The notes beneath the pieces are model-generated. The model saw only the letters and a program-made list of their open reading frames with translations. It made no database searches and had not been told where the DNA came from. Below are positions 35,201-45,566 of a DNA stretch of 64,000 bases, piece after piece. Made by a program: the position numbers and the translations under genes. The stretch is taken from positions 1,924,961 to 1,988,960 of the forward strand of contig BCIA01000006.1 of the NCBI GenBank assembly GCA_001599815.1. The letters run 5' to 3'. Origin of the DNA: Furcasterigmium furcatum (lineage: Eukaryota > Ascomycota > Sordariomycetes > Glomerellales > Plectosphaerellaceae). Every line of letters starts with the position of its first letter. The first letter of the stretch is position 1.

Positions 35201-38200
35201 TAGCACCAGAAGCCAACACGGGTGTTGCAAAACCCTGGGCCTGAGGTTCATCCGCCTCGCCTTGAAGGTATCTCTCCTCTTTGACAGGCCCCTTCCGAAT
35301 CAGTCCGTTGAGGGCATTCAACGGAGGCCGGTCCGCACGAGGCGGCTCCTCCGATGTCGTCCCGTAAGAATCACCGTGGGAAACACCGAGTCCCAGATCA
35401 ATGACCGTCCCTGACCGACTCTGCTTTCGAGGAGTATGTCGATCGAGAACTTCAGAGTTGATTCTGCGAGTCCCCGCGTCCTTCAAGATGACGAGGGGGC
35501 TGTCAATCAACCTGCAAGCTTCGACGGGGCCTGAAGAAGCTTGGGAGTCCGTCGCATGGTGGAGGGTTAGTTGACTTGCGGTCTGCGTAGTGCTGTCGTA
35601 TGAGGCTATGTTGCTGGCGACTGGAGTTGCAACATGGCGTCGATACATGGGCCTCGCGCGGAGGGGCTGGGCATGCTGGAACGCCGCAGAGACATCCAAG
35701 GACTGCCTATTGGTCTTGGGTGTCGTCCTCGCAGGGCTTTCATCTGCCAAGGGTCTGGCCGGGGCCCTGCGAGTCCGTCTCGCCCGCCCTACCTCTGCCA
35801 CATCCGTTTCGGAAACCGGCTCCTCTACTGGCAGAGATTTCCTCTTGGCAGGAAAGCCGGTAGGCTTTGGTGGTGGCGGCACGTACGAGGAATTACACGC
35901 CGAGCTTGACTTCTCGAGGTGATATTTGAGGCCGTTGTCGTTCCGCCAGACTCGGCCGCACTTTTCGCATCGGTACCCTCCAGCCTTCGACCCGGAACGC
36001 TGCTTCTTTGCTGACCCCTTTGGGCGGCCCTTCTTGCTTGCTGCGGTGGGAACAGAATCTGACATTGTGGCTTCGGTTGCCGCGGCAAGGAGGTTTCCTT
36101 CGTCCCGTTGACCGGTAAAGCTCCCTGGCTGATCGGTCGGGGAGGCTGCTTCGCGTTCCACCTGACCATGTTCCAATGTTGTTTGAGTCTCTGGAACCGT
36201 TGACTCCTCCATCTCTCTTGCGGGGTCATGATTTTGGGCTAAATCATTTCGCACAACCTGGGGCGGCTGCTCCAATCCCTGCTCTGCAGGGGAAGACGAG
36301 CCAGACTTTTGCAAGACCGCCGCTAGTTTGGCCGCGGAGACTCTGAAGGTCAAGATGAACGTCGAATTCTTCTTACCGCGGGTCCCGTGAGTACCGCGAC
36401 CTCCAGCAGACTGGCGAAACACGCGTGGAACCTGGGCGCTAACGAGGTCGGGGTGGTCCTGTGGTTCGATACCAGGAGTTTGTGATCCCTCAGGAGTTGC
36501 TTTTCTCTTCTTAAATGGCTTCACAGAACCTGCAAGCTCTGAGCCTTCTGCCAGCCTCTGTGGCTGCTTGTTCGTTGGTAGTCGTGTCCTCGACTCGATC
36601 ATCCGCGAAAGCTTGGTCAAATCGACCGGCTCTGATGACATTTCGTCCAACACAATAGGGCTGAAATATTGGTCCAGAGCCTGACTTTCGATGGACACCT
36701 TTGACGGTGAAGCCTCGTCCCCAGGCAGCTCGGTTGATGTGTCATGTGCGACTGTGCCGTTGGGTTGTTTGCTTCCGGAGTCTCGCATGCGTGGCACCGA
36801 AAAGAAGTAAATTGATTGTTTCTTGACCCGTTGGAGTTCCTTGGAGACTTGAAAATGGGCAAGATGCTTAGGCTGCAGTGACGGAGTGGCGAGCGTGGTC
36901 GATACGGAGGTGATGTATCGAGAGAAAGGGGGCCCCATCGTGTGAGCCCCGATGTACCGATTGGATACACCCTTGGCAGACCCTGCACGGATGGCATCGA
37001 TTACTGTCGTTGGGAGCGGCTTCTCTGGCTTCCATGCGATCATGATATCAATTCCCCTCTCAGACTTCTTCGTCCTGGACTCGGAGGCGCTTCCGGTAGG
37101 GTTGTCGCGGTAGGCGTCGAGGTTCGCATCCGTCTTTGGACGTGCCTTTTCTTTGCCAGTCTTCAGCCAGTCGGCCCAGTCGTCGGAGGTGAAGTCGCGA
37201 ATGAACTTGACGCAGTCCTTGTAAAGACGATCGCCAAGAGTGGCGCCGACATAATGGATGATGCCCCTCCTAACCATCCATCGACAGAAACGCGCGGTTG
37301 TCTTCATCTGCCAGGGAAGCGCCAGGATGCCGAGCTTCTTCCGTAGGTCGTGATAGCGGATGATACCAAAGGCTTTGACAATCGCGATGACAGTTTCTGC
37401 CAGGGACTGCATGTCGATGGCCTTCCCTGTCCAGCGGGAGCGCCAGGGTACTGGCTCGATGTCCTTGTTGAGGTTCTCTGGTGAGAGATTCACGTTGGAC
37501 GCTCCGTTCTGCGTCGACTTTCCAGAGTCCATCGCCGTTGGGCTTGCCGAGAGACTTGGGGCAAGGCGTCGTAGCCACATCTTGCTAGTCTTGACGCCAC
37601 GGATCAAAGTCGTGCGTTTGACGATGTAGCCTTTCTGTGCGAGCGCGTCGGTCCTTCGTGGCAGAGACCGCTTGTCTTGCCCGATCAACCGGCAAAGGTC
37701 TCCTTGGATGATGCCCTCCTTCTTGGTGCTGGCAATTCCTACAAGAGCGGCCCATTCCATCCGTGGCACGCGCTTGAAGTCGGCACCATGACCAGCAAGA
37801 GACTGCCACATTTGATCTTCCGAGACGTAAACCTTTGGACGATACTGGATGGCAGCCGTCTTAGTCATAGGCTTCAGTTGCGATGGGGCTGAAGGCCGGT
37901 CCCCTTCGCTAGGCACGTCGCCTGGATGTACCTGGTCTGTTGATGGTTCAGGGGCTGCGACGGCTACAGGTTCCTCGGGTATGGCGACGATCTCAGAGAG
38001 ACCAAGGTGGTTCCATTTTCGATCTTTACCGACGAAGACATCTTCTCGTGACCTGAGCCAGTCCCAGAGCGTCTGGCGCGATGAGTCAAATTGCACATCC
38101 TGGCGATGCTCACTCTGCAACTGTCCCGCTGGGTGATACAGCTTGTCGGCAGTTTCGAGGACATGCGACACGGAACAGCCTACAGTTTGATTAGCACACG

Positions 38201-38387
38201 TTTCACCCAGTTCCGGAAGCAAGCAAAAGACAGGCCAAGCATGTGAAACGGTAGCCGTTGAGACGATCCGGTCCAGGTAGATGCAGATCGTGAACGATGA
38301 AGTCTAATGGCCAAACTCACCAATATCCCCGTGACACGAGATGTCATCAATAAGCGACTCAATCAGTCGCTCGATATCCGCAGCCAT
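32211..38387 (-). CDS. TFC3: Transcription factor IIIC, B-block-binding subunit (tau138)
   Basis: Two exons, 38387-38321 and 38179-32211, separated by a 141-nt intron with a GTGAGT donor, a GCTAAT branch point and a TAG acceptor, give 2011 aa. Tfc3/Sfc3 is the large TFIIIC subunit that binds the B box of tRNA genes for RNA polymerase III. The B-block-binding winged helix is at ~160-230 (EWAALVGIASTKKEGIIQGD, then LPRRTDALAQKGYIVKR). Extra winged-helix-like segments follow to the C-terminus. The middle is low complexity and basic with AT-hook-like motifs (KKGRPKGSAKKQ; RPRGRPPLRKQ near 1312). A single C2H2-type finger (YRCEKCGRVWRNDNGLKYHL, ~753-780) lies within this linker. The start at 38387 gives MAADIERLIESLIDDIS, a plausible conserved N-terminus. 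Confidence 0.92.
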
Positions 38388-38875
38388 GGCTGATTCGGGA
38401 CAGGCATTGACATTCTCGTGTGGTGTCTGCCAAAATGCGGCGGGAGTGGGTGTGGTTGACGCGAATTGAACCGACGACGTCTGTCGCTAGTGTTTGACTG
38501 AAGATGGCGATTCTGCATAGAGTTGGGGAAACTGGGAGGAAATGGTGGAGCCCGTGTACGAAAGAGCGAGGAGGTGGCTTGATGACTAATCAGGTGACAG
38601 TCATGGATGGGATGGAGGTCAACACAGAAGACGATGATATATCCAAGGCAGGTACGTAATTCGGGGAATCTACAATTTACAGTAGTTGACATTTGGACTT
38701 TTAGCCATGCACGCATGCGATGGGACTCTTCTTCAGAATATCTCGCCACATTGACCGAATATCGCAACACGATGTCTTCAGTGTGGCTGTTTTGCTGCCG
38801 AAGAGGGTTCGCTGAAAATCGAGTTATCCAACTCCTTCATCTGGAGCTTATGAGAAGATCGCTATCTCGTGAGAG
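38388..38875. other. Intergenic region upstream of TFC3
   Basis: These 488 bp lie between two minus-strand genes and should hold the TFC3 promoter and the 3' end of the coiled-coil gene. Small ORFs have no recognisable similarity. Confidence 0.4.
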
Positions 38876-39765
38876 CTACTCTCCACTATCCCGCACTTTC
38901 AGCTTATTTCCAGGGCCACCTCGAAGATCTGGGGGCGCCTGAACAACGTCATGCTGTCCAGCTCTGGGCTCTGCGTGCTTCTTCTCGAACTCTTTCCATG
39001 GATCATCCTCTGCGGCCTTGTTCTTCCTGCCTTTCTTCTTCTTCTTCCTGCTCTTCTTCTTTGTAGCATCCGGCGCATCCTGGCTGTAATCTTTTGTCCA
39101 ATCCCGCCACGTGCCGTTGGCGAGATCTTCGTCAATTTGGCGTTCCGTCTCCATATCAATAGCTTCCTGTCGTTGCTCCTTGATTTTCCGATCCTCCTCG
39201 CGCCACTGGTCGTATAGCTTGTGCATCTTCTTCTCCTTCAATGTCCTGCGCACCTTGAGACCAGTGGGATCCTTGCCATCCTTGACGGTTTTGGTGACGA
39301 GACCAGAGAGTGGGAGGGCCTGGTCCACGCGGACGGCAAAGTCGGAGAATTTTTCGCCCGGCCGAATGGTGGGAAGCTGTGTTGCGGATTCGGAGGTGTC
39401 GCCAGGCGTCGCGACTGGGACGGTAGCGGTCGTGGCAGTACGCTTTGCCTTTGGCTTTCGCTCCCCGTCGTCAAGTCCAGACTTTGGCTTCTTCCCTTGT
39501 GCGAAAGCCATCAGGCGCTTGAAGGCCCGCGGTGCATCGTCCGTATTCTTCGCCTTGCGTTTTTTCCCGGCAACAGAGGAGTTCCCCTTTGGGTCGGCAT
39601 GTTTGTTGCTGCGATTGACTGGGAGTGGTCGTGCGACTTGTGACGGTGGGAGATCGAACCTACGAAGGGGGCGTGTTAGAATCGGTAGAGGTGCGAAGCA
39701 GGCAGATCAAGGAAGAGGGCATACTGGGAGACATCATGGTCTCTTCTCGTGTGTTTGTGAGGCAT
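38876..39765 (-). CDS. Conserved basic coiled-coil protein, probably nuclear/nucleolar
   Basis: Exons are 39765-39725 and 39659-38876, giving 274 aa. The splice (GTATGC donor, TAG acceptor) turns the first exon MPHKHTRRDHDVSQ directly into FDLPPSQVARPLPV. I do not recognise a named family with certainty. The protein is rich in Lys and Arg, with KKRKAKNTDDAPRAFKRLMA, then RPGEKFSDFAVRVDQALPLS. A long charged helix (TLKEKKMHKLYDQWREEDRK) and a Lys-rich block (KKKSRKKKKKGRKNK) follow, with WKEFEKKHAEP near the end. This layout resembles nucleolar proteins such as yeast Ybl028c or human CCDC137, but that is a guess. The earlier ATG at 39511 would lose the conserved N-terminus. Confidence 0.8.
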
Positions 39766-41095
39766 CTCGGGTCAGTCGAGCAGTACCCAGTGCCTTGGAA
39801 CCTGTTGATGGATGTTGGATGTCTGTCTCTGACGGTGCAGGGGGCAAAATTTCAATGGGGCAACTTTAGCAGACGGAAAAGTCGGATCTTACAGCGCCGA
39901 CCGAGCAATCCCCCAACCCCCCACTGAACACGACTTCGGTGTGTCTTCATGGGGGGCGTGGGAGCGTGGGGGCACTAACAATCAGACGAGGCACAGCCGT
40001 GGCTCGTCGCGTTCGAGGCGGCGAGAACAAGCAACACGGAACCCCTCCACTGAGGCAAGGGACATGCATCTTGGCGCACAGACACACAGCTAAGCCTTCT
40101 GGCTGTGGGGCCCCAGCCAACGGAAGAACTTGGGAACCTAAGCGAATGAATGCGACTGCCAATTGACGAGAACGGACCGACATTGGCAAAACCATCTTCT
40201 GCCGACCTATCATCACCTCTCGTGTCCGAGCTTTTGGTCGACCGGGTTCCAGATCTCGCTTTTCAGATCCAGCCGCGCTTGGATTCGCCCTTTCAGGTTG
40301 CAATTCCCGCACGACAACCAGCCCTGACCGCGGGCCAGACCTGACTCTCGTCCCTCCACCGTCTTTTCGACTAAGGTACTACTACGGCGATGCGGTTGTT
40401 TTAGAAGAGGAGGCTAGGCTGAGCCATCCAGGGCACACTTTGCTGTCACCCCTCGTCTTCGCCAGCGGCTATAGGCCACGCCATCCGGTTCGTGGGTCCT
40501 ATGTCTGGGGCCCTCCAGTCCATTGATGTACCACGTGGGCCTATTCTCGCGAACCGTCACCTCGCCGTTGCCCCCTCTGGCCCACGACTCAACAAATCCC
40601 TGCGAGACCGGGCAGCTAGAGGACACGAACATGGGGAAGCTTGTCGTGCCAAGCTAGGGCTCTGCCGTGTTGGGCATAGAGTCTCTGTTCCTATGTTACG
40701 GCTTCTCGTCGGGCCTGGGGCTGACCTGGGCCGAAGGCTGTCTCGCCTCTTCCGGGCGCCTGGCGTTCCTGAAGAAGACCATATTCCGCCTCGAGGTCTC
40801 ACTAACAGCCGAACAGCCATGAGACAGATGTGCATGGGCTGGCGATCCCGCATCCCGACCTAATATCTCCGGTGACCACCCTCCTTATACCCCTCGTTTT
40901 TCCCTGGTCCTTTCCCTTCCTTTCCATGTTCCATCTTGACTTGTCGGCCCGTCTCTCGCTCACTCGTTGTCGCCTTCTCCTCCTGCCGGTTGTTCTGTTT
41001 CGTCAAGGACGGCGCCTGGTCTTGTAGCCGTCCTGGGTCAGTGCCGCGATCGAATCCTCGGATTTCTTGACGGAGGCTACTCAGACCGTGGCAGC
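39766..41095. other. Divergent intergenic region, coiled-coil gene/AIM6
   Basis: This 1.33-kb stretch separates two divergent start codons. A pyrimidine-rich tract at about 40890-40930 precedes AIM6 and looks like a fungal promoter or leader element. ORFs up to 123 aa are unconvincing. Confidence 0.4.
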
Positions 41096-42414
41096 ATGGG
41101 GAGATTCCTGGACTCGGCGTTCTTGTCGCACCCTGTTCGCCATGCCGTCGCTTTTACTTCTAGGACCAGGTCTCTAGCACGACGAGGCCGCGATGCATTG
41201 TCACGCAAGAAGGACGATTATGAGCCTCTTGGCCAGAAGGACCTCGAGGAACCCAACCACATATCGACAGGTGTCAGGCCATACAGACAGAGGCTGTGGT
41301 TCCGTCTACTCGTGTCGCTATCAGCGCTGTGAGCACCTCCACACCGCAAAACCTATACATGGCCATCTAGCTTACCCCATACAGGCTCGCCGGCATCGCC
41401 TTGGGCTTGTTGCTGTGTCTTTCGCCCTCCCTCGTGGTAAGGCCGGTGCACAGGGATGACAACTTTCTACGTCCCGTCGTACCGATCCCTTGCCATTCTC
41501 ACAACGACTACTGGCGAGAGAGGCCGGTTTTCTCGGCTCTGGAAGCCGGTTGCGTGGGTATCGAGGCGGATGTCTGGTTGATTGGGTCTGAACTCTATGT
41601 CGGCCACAACAGGTGGTCTTTGAGGGACGGCCAAACTCTTCGCAGCCTCTATGTGGATCCGCTGGTTCAGCTCCTAGAGAGCAGGAACATCGACAACAAC
41701 GGCACAGTCCCAAACGGCATATTCGACCTCAACCCCTCGCAGACGGTCGTTCTGCTGATAGATCTGAAGACGGCGCCATCCGACACCTGGGAAGCAGTCC
41801 TCCGAGACCTACAGCCGTTGCGCGAGCGCGGCTGGCTATCCCACGTCTCCAATGGCGCTGTTGAATACCGCCCCATCACTGTGGTCGGGACAGGGAACAC
41901 CGATTTTGCCCAGCTCATGCAGAATACGACGTATCGCGACTACTTTTTTGACGCCCCAATCGGCCAGCTCGAGGGCGCCGAGTACGATGCAACGAATTCC
42001 TACTACGTGAGCAAGTCGTTCTCGAGCACCATCGGCAGGGCTTGGTTCGGGGATTTATCCCAGGGCCAGCTGCGCAAGCTGAGGGCGCAAGTCGCCGAGG
42101 CGCACAGCCATGGCCTGAAAATCCGGTATTGGGGACTCCCTTCCTGGCCATCGAGCGTACGAAACCACATCTGGAGCATCCTGGTCCGAGAAGGGGTTGA
42201 TATCATCAATGGTACGTTATCCCGGAGTTCATTTTCCCTTATTCTGGCTGTTTCTGGAGTCCTGCGACATGTCTCTGCTCCTCAGACACGATGAGTAGGT
42301 CCCAACACTTCCACAAAAGGCATTTGCTAACTACGGGGGTGCGTAGTGGACGACGTCGATGGTGCTAGACGAGAGTGGAGGGATCGGGGATGGCCTACAC
42401 TCATACACAGCTGA
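41096..42414 (+). CDS. AIM6: AIM6-like PLC-type phosphodiesterase
   Basis: Exons are 41096-41328, 41385-42211 and 42347-42414, giving 375 aa. It resembles yeast Aim6 (altered inheritance of mitochondria), a membrane protein with a TIM-barrel fold like glycerophosphodiesterases and phospholipase C. After a ~70-residue basic N-terminus comes one transmembrane segment (LLVSLSALLAGIALGLLLC, ~70-90). The catalytic-type motif PCHSHNDYWRERPVFSALEAGCVGIEADVW is next; the His and the Glu/Asp are the GDPD-like active-site residues. Further on are LYVGH, VLLIDLKT and LKIRYWGLPSW. The last short exon (VDDVDGARREWRDRGWPTL) completes the family C-terminus. The biochemical function of the family is not established. 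Confidence 0.9.
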
Positions 42415-42910
42415 AAGCGGCTTGGCAGCTAGGCTATTACCTGCCTTGGGCCTTTGCGAGGCGAGCCTGCAAGGGCGGGTGATGAGAGTCCGAACATTTG
42501 GAGGCGCATTTTGCATAGTATTTCCGGCGCGGATGCCGGTGGATAAGAGATACCCATAGAGCTACACCTGCTAGAGAACTGCAGGGCACTCATAGATGAT
42601 ACCCACGCCTTCCTTCTGAGCAGGTCCTAATCAGGTCACTGGAGATGATTTGATCAACGTTGATTGAGAATTCCGAGTCTCCGGTGTATCTCCGGCGGGG
42701 TCGGGTCGGGATGCCGCCACCTCCACTTGCCAACCCCCGCGGATGCCAGATTATGACGGAACGATTGTGACACGAGGAGATCGGCCTTGGTCTTCTAAAA
42801 CATCGCTCGCAAGACCAGTTGCTGGGACTGCTTCCAACTCTTCGAGTCACCGAATCCACTACTCGCTCCAACGTCGTGACTTTACTTGGCTTAGCTACTT
42901 ACCTGCCATC
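42415..42910. other. Intergenic region AIM6/cyanase
   Basis: These 496 bp between two plus-strand genes hold the AIM6 3' end and the cyanase promoter. No gene is visible. Confidence 0.4.
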
Positions 42911-43535
42911 ATGTCGTCTGATAATGCCGGAGGACTTGCAACTCTAGACGTAAGTGTTACGGGAAAGCCCTCCAGAGATGATGACTGAGTGATCAATTGA
43001 CCATGCAACTGCCAGGCGTCCATGGTCGACCGTCTCCCGGCCACCAGCAAGCCTCTGTTCGAGGCCAAGACCAAGCGCGGCCTGACCTTCGAGGATATTG
43101 GCAAGCATCTTGGACGGGACGAGGTTGCAGTGGCCGGAATGTTCTACGGCCAGGTCCAAGCTTCCAGGGAGGATGTCGAGAAGCTCGCTGAGCTGCTAGG
43201 GCAACCCGCGGAGGATTTATCAACTCTCATGAACTTCCCTGACAGGGGACGCGCAGGGCCCATGCCGCCTGTTGAGCCCTTGATCTACCGCCTCTACGAG
43301 ATTGTCCAGAACTATGGCTATGCCTTCAAGGCCGTTCTCAATGAAAAGTTTGGCGACGGCATCATGAGTGCCATCTCTTTCAGGACCCATGTCGAGAAGG
43401 AGGTCGATGACAACGGGAATGCCTGGGTTGTCATCACGCTCAGGGGAAAATGGTCTGTCGTTGCTCGATNCCCCTGNCCCCCACCGCCTCGCAATTCGCT
43501 AACCGCCGTGTAGGCTGCCATTTACTCGGTTTTGA
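42911..43535 (+). CDS. CYN1: Cyanate hydratase (cyanase)
   Basis: Exons are 42911-42949, 43016-43452 and 43514-43535, giving 165 aa. Cyanase converts cyanate plus bicarbonate to carbamate and CO2, detoxifying cyanate and releasing ammonia. The N-terminal helical domain has FEAKTKRGLTFEDIGKHLGRDEVAVAGMFYGQ. The C-terminal active-site domain has LIYRLYEIVQNYGYAFKAVLNEKFGDGIMSAISF, which contains the catalytic Arg, Glu and Ser. The final exon adds WLPFTRF, the family's C-terminal strand. The last intron (43453-43513) has a GTCTGT donor and contains two N bases (43470, 43477), so its sequence is uncertain. An unspliced reading would replace the last seven residues. Confidence 0.94.
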
Positions 43536-43788
43536 AGTCATATTGTCCCCGCCGCCGGGGGCGACCTGATGCCTCTGGGACCCGAGCTGCCCGGTCATTC
43601 AAACAGCATCCCTACCTCGCCAAGTGAGCCTGGAGCAGCCCGCAAGCAGGCGAAGGACGACAGCGGGAGAAAGATTCTTTATTGTTCGGGGAAGCTGGGG
43701 GACGATACAACCGTTGCGCGGATTGGGTGGCATCTGGGCTGGCTCAGGTTGGGCCTTTGGGGGGCCCGTTTTGGCAAGGGAGGCTGAG

Positions 43789-43996
43789 AACAATATCAGG
43801 GGAACAATACTAAGCGGCGACCATCACCTTCGATCGGCGACGGCACGGGCACACGTGCGATAGCCACATCCAATATTCTCGATCAGCCTTCTTTCAGTGT
43901 GAGGTTCTAGGAAACGACCTGTTGGTTCCAAGATGCGTAGTTTCCGCCACCAGGGTGAGGCTCCGGGGACGAGGCCCCGGACGGCCTCGGAACAAT
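43789..43996. promoter_or_regulatory. Three AACAAT motifs, candidate HMG-box sites
   Basis: AACAAT occurs at 43789-43794, 43803-43808 and 43991-43996, all on the plus strand. The last two share the 10-mer GGAACAATAC, and the first is GAGAACAATATC. AACAAT is the core bound by Sox/MATA-HMG domain proteins. In fungi, HMG-domain mating-type or Ste11-like proteins control pheromone genes. The motifs sit 350-560 bp upstream of the pheromone start. The link is inference. Confidence 0.4.
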
Positions 43997-44196
43997 ACCA
44001 CATCCAGCACGCCACACAATCACAACGACGCTGCACATGATATTCCGGTGAATGGAACTGTTGCCGGGTTGTCCCATCCCATTGTCGTTGTCACAGCACC
44101 AGCTGCTTCGAAGGGGAGCCGAGGGCCACGGCAAGAGTCGGGACATCTGCCTGCGACTTCAGGGGTCGAGGACCATCGACGCGTGAGAAATCTGTC

Positions 44197-44204
44197 TATA
44201 AAAT
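44197..44204 (+). promoter_or_regulatory. TATA box of the pheromone gene
   Basis: TATAAAAT lies 155 bp upstream of the pheromone ATG and is followed by a CT-rich stretch suitable for transcription initiation. Strong TATA boxes are typical of highly expressed, regulated small genes. Confidence 0.55.
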
Positions 44205-44351
44205 ATTCACCATGCCCCGAACTGATTCCATCCATCTTGTCCCTCTCCTCCCCAGCAGCAACATCCAGCCAGGCTTCCTTCCGCTCTCTCTACCTCATTC
44301 AAAACACACTCTCTCAGACTTTTCAAGTCCAACCCCTCCAGACCCGACAAA

Positions 44352-44477
44352 ATGCCTTCCACCCAGACTTCCCAGAGGAACGGTGCCACCAAGCACGGCA
44401 ACGGTGGCGGTCACTCCGGCTGCGTTGTCATGAAGCACGGCAACGGTGGCGGTCACTCCGGCTGCGTCGTCATGTAA
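44352..44477 (+). CDS. CaaX-type mating pheromone precursor with duplicated CVVM unit
   Basis: A 41-codon ORF, too short for standard ORF cut-offs. It starts MPSTQTSQRNGAT and continues with two tandem copies of KHGNGGGHSGCVVM, then TAA. a-factor-like pheromone precursors of filamentous ascomycetes are short, lack a signal peptide, often begin MPST or similar, and end in a CaaX box, commonly CVVM or CVIM. The cysteine is farnesylated, the last three residues removed, and the peptide exported by a Ste6-type transporter. This ORF meets every one of these. The second copy gives the terminal CaaX; the first places an identical box internally, followed by Lys-His. Repeated CaaX-like motifs in one precursor recall the hybrid (h-type) pheromone described in Trichoderma reesei. 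No Kex2 KR site separates the copies. It has its own TATA box and CT-rich leader. Confidence 0.82.
   Translation: MPSTQTSQRNGATKHGNGGGHSGCVVMKHGNGGGHSGCVVM
44391..44474 (+). repeat. Two 42-bp tandem repeats inside the pheromone gene
   Basis: Unit 1 is 44391-44432 and unit 2 is 44433-44474. They differ at one position, GTT against GTC in a valine codon, so 41 of 42 bases match and the encoded 14 residues are identical. The single synonymous change points to a recent duplication or to selection for identical peptides. Confidence 0.95.
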
Positions 44478-45566
44478 ACAACCAACCTTCGATACGCTCC
44501 GGCTCCCAAGGTACGCACTGTCACTGCTCGACAGTCCCCGCTGCCAACACCGCTTCCTTGATAGTCCCCTCTGGCTTGAGCAATTCCTCCCTGGAGTGTG
44601 CCAACGAACATGGGCCGACTTGTCCTCCTCAAGCCATGTCACGACAACTCATGGTGGATCACACCAAAAGAAACCCAACGGTCTTTTCTTCTTAACCACA
44701 TACGACAAACCCCTCTTTTCAAAATTTGAGACGCAAAAGCGCGAATGGACACGGGACGTCGTGGCCGGACTCGGTTCTTGTCTGTCGAAACACAGTCGGT
44801 GCCCTCGCGGGCGGGATTTCGGAGAACGGTTCAAGACAACTCCACCGAATCTTGTCAAAGGGAGCGCTATTTCAGCTCGGCAACAGAGACAGCTTTATTG
44901 CCTTGTTAATACATACCATTGGGCTGCTACTTTCGTGTCCAGGTCCGAACCGAGTGACGTGTGATATGATCCCTGAGGGGATGCCTTCTGAACTGATAGC
45001 CCAAAATACCACACTGCACTTATCGTGTTGGTATTCTCACCCTACCTACTAGATAGCATGTAGGTAGTTGACGATCGTGGGTGAGGTTAGATTCCCGCAG
45101 CGAAGTAGTATGCGTTGGACGATCAACCACGGTCGTTGACCAGGGTTTTAGGAAGGGAGGCGAAAACGCTGCTTCAACATGGGTCAGGTCATGCTCGTGC
45201 ATCCGTAGACAAACCGCTAAGAGAGAGACTGAATGAAGCAGTACGAAACATGCGCCTGTGCCGTGCCGAGCGGAATCGAATTAAGGCACGGTATGGACCA
45301 AGGTATTCCAGATCAGCCCACAACACGTAGATGACTAAGCAAACTCCTTCGCGAGCACAACCCCGCAAAACACCTCAAGGGGTAGCTATCTTCACCGCCT
45401 GTCGTATCAGCATTATCAGTGTCCCTGCGGCAGAAAAAGTTGAGCAACGACGAAATTTCCAGCCTCTTTCCCCACCATCTGTACTCGAAGTGCACTCATC
45501 CAAGAGACGACCTGACACCAAGTCGGCTCAACCTGCAAGCAATTCGACACCTATCAACGAAGCAAT
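44478..45566. other. Intergenic region pheromone/EBP2
   Basis: This 1.09-kb stretch holds the pheromone 3' UTR and the EBP2 promoter. Open frames up to 172 aa cross it, but their codon pattern and lack of motifs give no support. I looked for further copies of the CVVM unit and found none. Confidence 0.4.

Larger units (their letters stand above)
43536..44351. other. Promoter region of the pheromone gene
   Basis: These 816 bp lie between the cyanase stop and the pheromone ATG. They contain three AACAAT motifs (listed separately) and a TATA box. The last 140 bp form a CT-rich leader ending ACCCGACAAAATG. No other gene is visible. Confidence 0.55.

Noticed and set aside
44352..44477. Alternative reading of the pheromone ORF as a RiPP (dikaritin-like) precursor
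   Set aside because: Those precursors have a signal peptide and Kex2-type KR sites between core repeats; neither is present, whereas the terminal CVVM and MPST start fit a pheromone.
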